A DNA stretch of 6,003 nt from Pseudorhodoplanes sp. (GTDB taxonomy: Bacteria > Pseudomonadota > Alphaproteobacteria > Rhizobiales > Xanthobacteraceae). Every line of letters starts with the position of its first letter. Position 1 is the first letter of the stretch. Location of the stretch: contig WBUW01000211.1 in the NCBI GenBank assembly GCA_008933495.1, positions 1 through 6,003 of the forward strand. Reading direction: 5' to 3'. Both the position numbers and the translations under genes were made by a program. The notes under the pieces were generated by a model. That model did not search any database and was not told where the DNA came from. It saw only the letters and a list, made by a program, of their open reading frames with translations. Below are positions 1 to 4,498 of this stretch, piece by piece.

Positions 1-78
1 TGTCTCTTGCGGCGTCTCTTGTTGCGTCTCTTGCGGCGTCTTCCGAAAACCGGCCTTTGCCGAAAGCCGGCGCCTCAT
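1..78 (-). CDS. possible start of a hypothetical protein, cut by the window edge
   Basis: A minus-strand frame opens with ATG at 78-76 and stays open for 26 codons to the window edge. The translation starts MRRRLSAKAGFRKT and continues with a PQET/QQET/PQET repeat produced by the 12-bp tandem array. The third codon positions are moderately GC-rich. There is no clear Shine-Dalgarno sequence; GAGCGG about 6 bases upstream is the nearest purine-rich stretch. The N-terminus is basic and polar, and it does not look like the hydrophobic start of a CpaA/TadV prepilin peptidase that one might expect beside flp. A hairpin followed by four T residues lies inside it, which argues for noncoding DNA. I do not recognise the product, and chance openness is quite possible. 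Confidence 0.2.
   Translation of the reverse strand, partial: MRRRLSAKAGFRKTPQETQQETPQET
2..37. repeat. 12-bp tandem repeat, three units
   Basis: Three consecutive 12-base units read GTCTCTTGCGGC (2-13), GTCTCTTGTTGC (14-25) and GTCTCTTGCGGC (26-37), followed by a partial GTCTTCC at 38-44. The array may extend beyond the left edge. The period is a multiple of three, so on the minus strand it would encode a four-residue repeat (P/Q-Q-E-T) in the frame that opens at 78. Whether it is coding or a simple intergenic microsatellite cannot be settled here. Confidence 0.8.
46..70 (-). terminator. weak candidate intrinsic terminator downstream of flp1
   Basis: Read on the minus strand, CCGGCTTT (70-63) pairs with AAAGGCCGG (58-50) around a CGGC loop, with one bulged base, and is followed by TTTT (49-46). 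This could end the flp1 transcript. The T tract is short and the structure lies about 125 bases after the flp1 stop, so the call is weak. It also competes with the possible open frame starting at 78. Confidence 0.3.
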
Positions 79-129
79 TGTTAGCCGCTCGGCGTTGCGT
101 TTTGGTTAGCAGATCTCCTGCCGTACGCG

Positions 130-167
130 GGCGCCGCGCGGCCGGCTCGCTCCGGCGGCGCGGCGCC
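130..167. other. strong GC-rich hairpin in the flp1 3' region
   Basis: Bases 130-139 pair with 158-167, and 141-145 with 152-156, around a six-base loop (146-151), with a single mismatch at 140/157. That makes about 15 pairs, nearly all G-C. It begins 26 bases beyond the flp1 stop codon. No T tract follows on either strand, so it is not a classical intrinsic terminator. It could block 3' exonucleases and stabilise the abundant pilin mRNA, or help Rho-dependent termination; this role is inference. Confidence 0.5.
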
Positions 168-192
168 TCTTGCACCCGATGACCGCAGCGGA

Positions 193-357
193 TCAGTTCA
201 GTGCGCCGTCGACCTTCGTAAAGGTGTCCTTCAGCTTGCCGCCGAGACCCGAAACGACCGAAATGATGGCAACCGAAATGCCGGCGGCAATCAGCCCGTA
301 TTCGATGGCGGTCGCGCCGGATTCGTCCGACATGAAGCGCTGCAAGAGATTCTTCAT
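193..357 (-). CDS. flp: Flp family type IVb pilin, copy 1
   Basis: This is the major structural subunit of a Tad/Flp pilus. It is made as a 54-residue prepilin, cleaved by a CpaA/TadV-type peptidase in the inner membrane and polymerised into a thin adhesive fibre. A 14-residue basic leader ends in SDESG and is followed by ATAIEYGLIAAG, so the cleavage site is G14|A15 with the conserved Glu at mature position 5 (E19) and Tyr at 6. A hydrophobic stretch of about 20 residues follows, then the polar tail GGKLKDTFTK; the mature pilin is 40 residues, normal for Flp. The start at 357 is chosen over an upstream ATG at 486 because AGGGAG (369-364) lies six bases before it and the leader then has the family's length. 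The mature sequence matches copy 2 (603-767) except for three of the last five residues. Confidence 0.95.
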   Translation of the reverse strand: MKNLLQRFMSDESGATAIEYGLIAAGISVAIISVVSGLGGKLKDTFTKVDGALN

Positions 358-380
358 CCTGTACTCCCTGATCCACACGT
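358..380 (-). promoter_or_regulatory. flp1 ribosome-binding leader, conserved with flp2
   Basis: On the minus strand the leader reads ACGTGTGGATCAGGGAGT followed by six bases and the ATG. The same block, with AAGGAG in place of AGGGAG, precedes flp2 at 768-790. Conservation of about 18 bases outside the coding region shows that the duplicated unit included the translation-initiation region. The strong Shine-Dalgarno fixes the start of the 54-residue pilin. Confidence 0.75.
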
Positions 381-430
381 TCTGTTTGACCGGCCCGGGC
401 CGTGTTCTTCGGCTTGTCGGGCCGCGCGCA

Positions 431-462
431 ACGCTAGGGAGGGCGGCTTGCGCGGCGGTTAA
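431..462 (-). promoter_or_regulatory. putative flp1 promoter (TTAACC box plus TAGCGT -10)
   Basis: On the minus strand TTAACC (462-457) is followed after 20 bases by TAGCGT (436-431), which keeps the T1, A2 and T6 of a -10 hexamer. The predicted start is near 424, giving a leader of about 67 bases. The same arrangement and spacing occur upstream of flp2, together with a shared GCAAGC block between the boxes. There is no consensus -35, and TTAACC resembles a CtrA half-site placed close to the -35 position, so activator dependence is plausible but unproven. Confidence 0.5.
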
Positions 463-543
463 TTCGATCGCGGAAACAGAAATCAAACCGGCGTCGCGAA
501 TTCGGCAAAATTTTAGGGAAATGGCGCGCCGGCCGCCGGCGCC

Positions 544-577
544 AAAAAACGAAAAGGCTCCGGCATACCGGAGCCTT
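544..577 (-). terminator. intrinsic terminator of flp2
   Basis: On the minus strand AAGGCTCCGG (577-568), a TATG loop and CCGGAGCCTT (563-554) form a perfect ten-pair stem followed by TTCGTTTTTT (553-544). It lies 25 bases after the flp2 stop codon. This is a textbook Rho-independent terminator. It separates the transcripts of the two pilin genes, which share orientation. Confidence 0.9.
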
Positions 578-602
578 CCGTGATAACGAACGTGCAGAAC
601 GC

Positions 603-767
603 TTAGTTCATCGCGTTCTGGACTTTCGTGAAGGTGTCCTTCAGCTTGCCGCCGAGGCCCGACACGACCGAGATGATGGCGACCGAGATACCGGCAGCGA
701 TCAGGCCGTATTCAATGGCGGTCGCACCGGACTCATCCGACACGAAGCGCTTCACGAGATTCTTCAT
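603..767 (-). CDS. flp: Flp family type IVb pilin, copy 2
   Basis: This is a second 54-residue Flp prepilin, processed and assembled into the same class of Tad pilus as copy 1. The leader MKNLVKRFVSDESG is followed by ATAIEYGLIAAG, with cleavage predicted at G14|A15 and Glu at mature position 5. The first 35 mature residues equal copy 1; the tail is QNAMN here and DGALN there. Over that identical stretch the two DNA copies differ at roughly a dozen or more silent positions, so the protein is under purifying selection and the duplication is not brand new. The start at 767 is preferred to one at 788 because AAGGAG (779-774) lies six bases upstream. An intrinsic terminator follows 25 bases after the stop. 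Which copy forms the main fibre cannot be told from sequence. Confidence 0.95.
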   Translation of the reverse strand: MKNLVKRFVSDESGATAIEYGLIAAGISVAIISVVSGLGGKLKDTFTKVQNAMN

Positions 768-790
768 CTTAGACTCCTTGATCCACACGT
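768..790 (-). promoter_or_regulatory. flp2 ribosome-binding leader
   Basis: On the minus strand ACGTGTGGATCAAGGAGT lies just before the ATG, with AAGGAG six bases upstream. It is almost identical to the flp1 leader at 358-380. Confidence 0.75.
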
Positions 791-842
791 GGCTGTCCGA
801 GCTGGTTCGTGTCCGTGTTCCCGGCTCATCGAACCGGGCGCG

Positions 843-874
843 ACCCTAGCAGCGCGCGCTTGCGGCCCGGTTAA
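843..874 (-). promoter_or_regulatory. putative flp2 promoter (TTAACC box plus extended -10)
   Basis: On the minus strand TTAACC (874-869), a 20-base spacer and TAGGGT (848-843) repeat the flp1 arrangement exactly. The -10 is extended by an upstream TGC, giving TG-C-TAGGGT. The predicted start near 836 gives a leader of about 68 bases. A second TTAACC lies farther upstream at 924-918. The match between the two pilin promoters is the main evidence; the CtrA reading is inference. Confidence 0.55.
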
Positions 875-1198
875 TCGGATCGCAGAAATACGCTTCGATC
901 AGGTGTTGTTTGTTCGTGGTTAACAGCCGCTTGCGCGATGCAAGCAATTTGAGACGCTTGACCGCAATTGATGAAAACACGCGGAAAATCGCGCTATCCG
1001 GGGCAATCAATCACAGCGCGCCATGTCGGTCATGCGCGCACGCGGCGGCCGCGGCCGCTTTCGCTGCGTTAAGGCGCGGCCGCGCCGGCGGCCGTTTGCC
1101 AATGATTCACCAATTTCAAGTGAAGTCGTTTTCGTGCGGAACGCAGCCCGTGCGTGCCGGCGTTCGAAACCTGGTTCTGTTGCGTTGGAGTATGGCCG
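875..1198. other. intergenic region between divergent pilus genes
   Basis: About 320 bases separate the flp2 promoter from the plus-strand pilus-assembly gene. Open frames here look like GC-driven artefacts, with arginine/alanine-rich, low-complexity products. Visible items are GTTAAC at 919-924, GC-rich palindromes at 1045-1058 (GCGGCCGCGGCCGC) and 1073-1086 (GGCGCGGCCGCGCC), and a small TTCA-AG-TGAA dyad near 1116-1125. A TTGACC at 958-963 has no good -10 partner. The promoter of the 1199 gene must lie here, but I cannot place it confidently. Confidence 0.6.
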
Positions 1199-1708
1199 AT
1201 GACGATGCCTGTGAGCGGCGGTCCGCGCGCGCGTGCGATCATGTTCGCCATCGCAGGCGTGGTGGCCGCGCTGGCCTCGGCCCCGGCCGCCCGCGCCGAT
1301 GCCGCCGGCGATGACGAATATCTCGCCGTCGTGCTCGATCAGGCCCGGCTCGTGAAAATGCCCGAGCGCGTCGCCACCGTCGTGATCGGCAATCCGCTGA
1401 TCGCCGATGTGTCGGTGCAGCCCGGCGGGCTGATGGTGATTACCGGCAAGGGCTACGGCGTCACCAATGTCGTCGCGCTCGACCGCGCCGGCGCGCCGCT
1501 GATGGAGCGCAAGGTGATGGTCAAGGGCCCTTACGACGGCACGGTCGTGGTCTATCGCGGCGTCGAGCGCGAGACCTATAGCTGCGCGCCGTTCTGCGAG
1601 CCGCGGGTGACGCTCGGCGACGGGCAGCAATTCTTCGGGCGCAATCTGTCGCAGACCGGCACCTGGCTCGGCCAGGTACAGGGCGCCGCGCAGCGCGGCC
1701 GGCGCTGA
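1199..1708 (+). CDS. pilus assembly N-terminal domain protein (secreted, CpaC-N-like)
   Basis: The 169-residue product begins with a Sec-type signal peptide: basic residues near position 10, a hydrophobic core at 14-30, and APAARA ending near 33, a plausible signal peptidase I site. Residues 42-108 (LDQARLVKMPERVATVVIGNP through VVALDRAG to KVMVKG) match the domain found at the N-terminus of T2SS/T3SS/pilus secretins such as CpaC/RcpA. Here it stands alone, without the secretin barrel, so it probably acts in the periplasm as a secretin partner. The C-terminal part holds two cysteines (C129 and C133, SCAPFCEP) that could form a disulfide. The start at 1199 follows GGAG (1187-1190) by eight bases and gives the signal peptide; an in-frame upstream ATG at 1154 would add residues that fit no signal peptide. 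The neighbouring flp and tadE genes support a pilus role. Confidence 0.88.
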   Translation: MTMPVSGGPRARAIMFAIAGVVAALASAPAARADAAGDDEYLAVVLDQARLVKMPERVATVVIGNPLIADVSVQPGGLMVITGKGYGVTNVVALDRAGAPLMERKVMVKGPYDGTVVVYRGVERETYSCAPFCEPRVTLGDGQQFFGRNLSQTGTWLGQVQGAAQRGRR

Positions 1709-1765
1709 TCGCGACCGCGCCGCCACGGTTAACGAAAGCTGAATCCGCCGCCGCGATCGATCCGC

Positions 1766-1809
1766 AATTGTCGCAACAATTCGACAACGCCTCTTTGCTA
1801 TCACTTTAC
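1766..1809 (+). promoter_or_regulatory. candidate operator/promoter upstream of tadE
   Basis: Two overlapping dyads lie 60-80 bases before the tadE start: AATTGT-CGCA-ACAATT (1766-1781) and TTGTCG-N8-CGACAA (1768-1773/1782-1787). TCGACA (1781-1786), 17 bases and CTTTAC (1804-1809) could be a weak -35/-10 pair overlapped by the dyads. A further GGTTAAC lies at 1727-1733. The symmetry suggests a protein-binding site; the promoter placement is uncertain. Confidence 0.35.
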
Positions 1810-1847
1810 GCAATCTGGCGGCCGAATGCCGCGTCGGGGTGATCGCC

Positions 1848-2417
1848 ATGGCCGGTATCAAATCAGCCACGCTTGTAAAACGGGTGAAATGCCTGTTGGG
1901 CGCGCGACTGGCGCGCCGCTTTGTCCGCCGCCAGGACGGTGCGGCGGCGGTGGAGTTCGGTCTCGTCGCGGCGCCATTCCTGGCGCTGGTCTTCGCCATC
2001 ATGGAAACGGCGGTGGTGTTCTTCGCCGGCCAGACGCTGGAGACGGCGGTGGCCGATTCCGCGCGCCTGATCATGACCGGCCAGGCGCAGACCGCCGGCT
2101 TCGACCAGGCGAAATTCAAGGACGAGGTCTGCAAGAAAATCTACGGCCTGTTCAATTGCTCGGGCGGCGTGATGGTCGACGTGCGCACCTATTCCTCGTT
2201 CAGCAACATCGACCTGAGCAAGCCGATCGATGCCAACGGCAACCTGGTCAACAATTTTACCTATCAACCGGGCGGCCCCGGCGACATCGTGGTGGTGCGC
2301 CTGCTTTATCAGTATCCGGTCTACGTCTCGCTGCTCGGTCTCAATCTCGCCGACATGGCCGGCGGCAAGCGCCTGATCGTGGCGACCGCGGCCTTCCGCA
2401 ACGAGCCCTATAAATGA
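1848..2417 (+). CDS. tadE: TadE family pilus assembly pseudopilin
   Basis: TadE-like proteins are minor pseudopilins of the Tad secretion system, anchored in the inner membrane and processed by the same peptidase as Flp. In this 189-residue protein, RRQDG at 27-31 is followed by AAAVEFGLVAAPFLALVF, so cleavage is predicted at G31|A32 with Glu at mature +5 (E36) and Phe at +6. One hydrophobic helix (about 37-58) is followed by a periplasmic domain with C115-like and C126-like cysteines around KDEVCKKIYGLFNCSGG and the TadE-typical stretch VVVRLLYQYPVYVSLLG. The start at 1848 has GGGG eight bases upstream; a GTG at 1839 in the same frame lacks a ribosome-binding site. The stop overlaps an ATG of the next gene (ATGA at 2414-2417), so the two tadE-like genes are probably translationally coupled. 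Confidence 0.9.
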   Translation: MAGIKSATLVKRVKCLLGARLARRFVRRQDGAAAVEFGLVAAPFLALVFAIMETAVVFFAGQTLETAVADSARLIMTGQAQTAGFDQAKFKDEVCKKIYGLFNCSGGVMVDVRTYSSFSNIDLSKPIDANGNLVNNFTYQPGGPGDIVVVRLLYQYPVYVSLLGLNLADMAGGKRLIVATAAFRNEPYK

Positions 2418-2425
2418 GGCCTGCC

Positions 2426-2986
2426 ATGATTTCTTTGGCGATCATGAAGCTTCTGCCCCGGCGCCTGCAGCGGCTCGCGCGTGACGAGCGCGGCGTTTCG
2501 GCGGTGGAATTCGCCATGCTGCTGCCGCTGATGGTGACGCTTTATCTCGGCGGGGTCGAGGTCTCGCAGGGCATCAGCATCGACCGCAAAGTGACGCTGA
2601 CCGCGCGCACCGTCGCCGACCTCGTCTCGCAGGTGGCCAGCATCAACAATTCGGGCATGAACAGCGTGCTGCAGGCGTCTTCCGCCGTGCTCTCGCCCTA
2701 CCCGGTCGACAAGGCCAAGGTCCGGGTGACGCTCGTGAAGATCGACAACAACAGCAATGCCACGGTCGAGTGGAGCGACTCGCTCAATGGCAGCGCGCGC
2801 GCCAAAGGTTCCTCGGTGACGTTGCCGGGCGCTTTGCTGGTGCCCAATACCAGCATGGTCTGGGGCGAGGTGGAATATGCCTACAAGCCGACCGTGGGTT
2901 ATGTCGTGACCGGAACAATGACGCTGAAGGACCAGATTTTCATGCGCCCGCGGCTGTCGGATACGATCACGCGCACGAGCTCCTGA
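2426..2986 (+). CDS. TadE/TadG family pilus assembly protein (second copy)
   Basis: This is a second TadE-type pseudopilin of about 186 residues. LARDERG at 17-23 is followed by VSAVEFAMLLPLMVTLYLGG, placing the peptidase site at G23|V24 with Glu at mature +5 (E28). One transmembrane helix follows, then a soluble domain with the pattern common in this family (residues near SIDRKVTLTARTVADLVSQV, later WGEVEYAYKPTVGYV). It is too short for a classical TadG with a von Willebrand domain, so it may be a TadE or TadF equivalent. Two starts compete: ATG 2414, which overlaps the upstream stop in an ATGA, and ATG 2426, which has GAGG (2416-2419) six bases upstream. I chose 2426 for its ribosome-binding site; the earlier start would add four residues. 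It converges on the Lrp-type gene with only 16 bases between their ends. Confidence 0.87.
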   Translation: MISLAIMKLLPRRLQRLARDERGVSAVEFAMLLPLMVTLYLGGVEVSQGISIDRKVTLTARTVADLVSQVASINNSGMNSVLQASSAVLSPYPVDKAKVRVTLVKIDNNSNATVEWSDSLNGSARAKGSSVTLPGALLVPNTSMVWGEVEYAYKPTVGYVVTGTMTLKDQIFMRPRLSDTITRTSS

Positions 2987-3002
2987 TCGCTCGCCAGCCG
3001 CA

Positions 3003-3467
3003 TCAGGGGATCGGCAACAGCGTCGTCGACTTGATCTTTTCCATCGCGAAGCGCGAGGTCACGTTCTTCAACGGCGCGATCGCGATCAGCCGCTTGTAGA
3101 AGGCGTCGTAGGACTGCATGTCGGCCACGACCACGCGCAGCATGTAGTCGACGTCGCCGGCCATGCGGTAGAATTCCATCACTTCCGGCATGGCGCTGAC
3201 CGTGGTTGCGAACCGGTCGAGCCATTGCTGCGAATGGTCGCCGGTCTCCACCGAGACGAAGACGGTGATGCCAAGCCCGATCTTCACCTGGTCGATGAGC
3301 GCCACGCGCTTCTGGATCACGCCCTCGGCTTCCAGGCGCTGGATGCGCTTCCAGCACGGGGTCGAGGAGAGGCCCACCCGCTGGCCGATTTCGGCGACCG
3401 AAAGCGAGGCGTCCTCCTGCAGGGCGGCGAGGATTTTCTTGTCGATGGCGTCCATGGATGAGCCCAT
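3003..3467 (-). CDS. Lrp/AsnC family transcriptional regulator
   Basis: This 154-residue protein has the full two-domain layout of feast/famine regulators, which bind DNA as dimers or octamers and sense amino acids. Residues 6-65 (MDAIDKKILAALQEDASL to RLEAEGVIQKRVALID) form the winged helix-turn-helix, with VAEIGQRVGLSSTPCWKRI as the recognition region. Residues 66-150 form the RAM ligand domain, with the typical MAGDVDYMLRVVV at 102-114 and an ending close to K-STTLLPI. The length is normal. The start at 3467 has no Shine-Dalgarno; an alternative ATG at 3455 is no better. A weak TTGAGG-N17-TAAGAA promoter would put the mRNA start within a few bases of 3467, so a leaderless message is possible. 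The start codon lies in an inverted repeat suggesting autoregulation. The regulated pathway is unknown; the upstream kinase operon is a candidate. Confidence 0.95.
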   Translation of the reverse strand: MGSSMDAIDKKILAALQEDASLSVAEIGQRVGLSSTPCWKRIQRLEAEGVIQKRVALIDQVKIGLGITVFVSVETGDHSQQWLDRFATTVSAMPEVMEFYRMAGDVDYMLRVVVADMQSYDAFYKRLIAIAPLKNVTSRFAMEKIKSTTLLPIP

Positions 3468-3528
3468 TTGGAAATTTATTCTTATTTGATCGAGATATAG
3501 ACCTCAATATAGAACAATATTCCAAATG
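3465..3528. promoter_or_regulatory. long inverted repeat over the Lrp gene start, probable autoregulatory operator
   Basis: CATTTGGAAATTTATTC (3465-3481) recurs inverted at 3528-3512 as CATTTGGAATATTGTTC, with 14 of 17 positions equal; weaker symmetry extends each arm to about 25 bases (3489 and 3504). Each arm contains a GAA-N5-TTC core with an AT-rich centre (3471-3481 and 3512-3522), and the centres are 41 bases apart, about four helical turns. Lrp/AsnC proteins typically bind such AT-rich sites in phased pairs and repress their own genes. The block is far more AT-rich than its surroundings. Confidence 0.65.
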
Positions 3529-3549
3529 CAAGCCTTTTGTCTGGCTTCC

Positions 3550-4498
3550 TTACCGGCACGCGACCATGGCCTCGACCTCCCGGCGCGTCGGCGCCCCGGC
3601 GATCCCGCCCGGGCGCGTGCATTTGATCGCCGCCGCCGCGGCGGCGAAGCGCAGGGCCTGCTCGAACGGCCGGCCTTCGGCCAGCGCCAGCGTGCAGGCG
3701 CCGTGAAAGACGTCGCCGGCAGCGAGGGTATCGATCGCATCGACGGCAAAGGCGTCCATGGCCCGCACGGCTTCGGCTTCAAGCCACAGTACACCGCGCG
3801 CCCCGTCCGTCGCCGCAATGCGCGCCGGCGTCCGCGCGCCGATCGCCGCCAGCGCTTCCGGCATCGACGCCCTGCCGGAAGAGCTGGCCGTCGGCGGCAA
3901 ACACGACATGCGAGCAGGCCGACAACAGGTTGACGGTCTCGCGCGTGGGCTCGTCCGCGTCCAGAACGACGACGCTTCCGTTGTCGCGGGCGGCGCGCGC
4001 GATCGGCAGCACGAATTCCGGAAAGCGATTGTCAATCAGCACGGCCGCCACGCCGGAGACGAGGGCGGACGGGTCCGCGCAGCGCACCGACGACAGGGCG
4101 TCGTCGCGGTAATTGACGATCGTGCGCTCGCCGCTGTCGGCGAGGATCACCGCCGAAACCGGCGAGGCGGTGCCGGCGAGCCGGATCGCGGCGCCCGCAT
4201 CGACGCCCTCGCGTGCGAGATGGGCGAGGATGGCATCGCCGGCAAAATCAACATCGGCCGGTCCGCCGAGCGGGGCGGCAAGACGCGCGCGAGCGCCGAG
4301 GCGCGCAATGGCAACGGCGGCATTGGCGGCGCAGCCGCCGCCAACACTCGTGATCCCGCGCGCGCGGATTTTGGTTCCTTCGCCGGGATAGGCGGCAACC
4401 GAAAAAATCTGGTCGATGACCGCGATGCCGGCGCACAGGATGACGGGCGCGACGGCACGGCCCGCAGCCAAAGCCTCAGTCAAGGACGCGGGCGCCAT
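3550..4498 (-). pseudogene. PfkB family carbohydrate kinase, interrupted by a +1 frameshift
   Basis: PfkB/ribokinase-family enzymes transfer phosphate from ATP to a sugar or nucleoside. The first frame (start 4498) gives CAGIAVIDQIF, the N-terminal signature GGGCAANAAVAIARLG (residues 53-68), APLGGPADVDFAGD and ERTIVNYRDDAL, and stays family-like to VFAADGQLFRQGVDA (about 213). The C-terminal half continues one base later in another frame: EALAAIGARTPARIAATDGARG, then DTLAAGDVFHG (3732-3702) with the catalytic Asp, and GGIAGAPTRREVE, ending at 3550. Removing one base near 3857-3872 (for example one G of GCCGGAAG) would restore about 315 residues, normal for the family. Unless read through, the first frame stops at 3779 without the catalytic Asp. 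No other damage is visible, so this is a recent mutation or a sequencing error. The start overlaps nudC by 23 bases. DTLAAGD replaces the usual DTxGAGD; the sugar cannot be named. Confidence 0.88.

Noticed and set aside
1..44. Possible CRISPR array from the tandem repeat
   Set aside because: The units are 12 bases and directly adjacent, with no spacers, so this is a simple tandem repeat.
170..583. 137-residue plus-strand open frame over flp1
   Set aside because: It is antisense to the Flp pilin and its terminator. The similar antisense frame over flp2 simply reflects the pilin duplication.
1045..1086. GC-rich palindromes as a possible terminator or origin
   Set aside because: There is no T tract and no DnaA boxes or iteron-like repeats. 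In DNA of this composition such palindromes are expected by chance.
910..1314. 134-residue plus-strand frame, with an ATG at 1192 near the GGAG ribosome-binding site
   Set aside because: The GGAG is only one base from that ATG but eight bases from the ATG at 1199, which opens a signal peptide and a family domain. The 910 frame product is arginine-rich noise.
1007..2134. 375-residue open frame on the minus strand
   Set aside because: It is antisense to the pilus-assembly gene and tadE, both of which have family matches. Its product is arginine/alanine/histidine-rich low-complexity sequence, typical of shadow frames in GC-rich DNA.
3530..3547. Small hairpin AAGCC-N8-GGCTT between the kinase and the Lrp gene as a terminator
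   Set aside because: It has only five pairs, a large loop and no T tract on the relevant strand.
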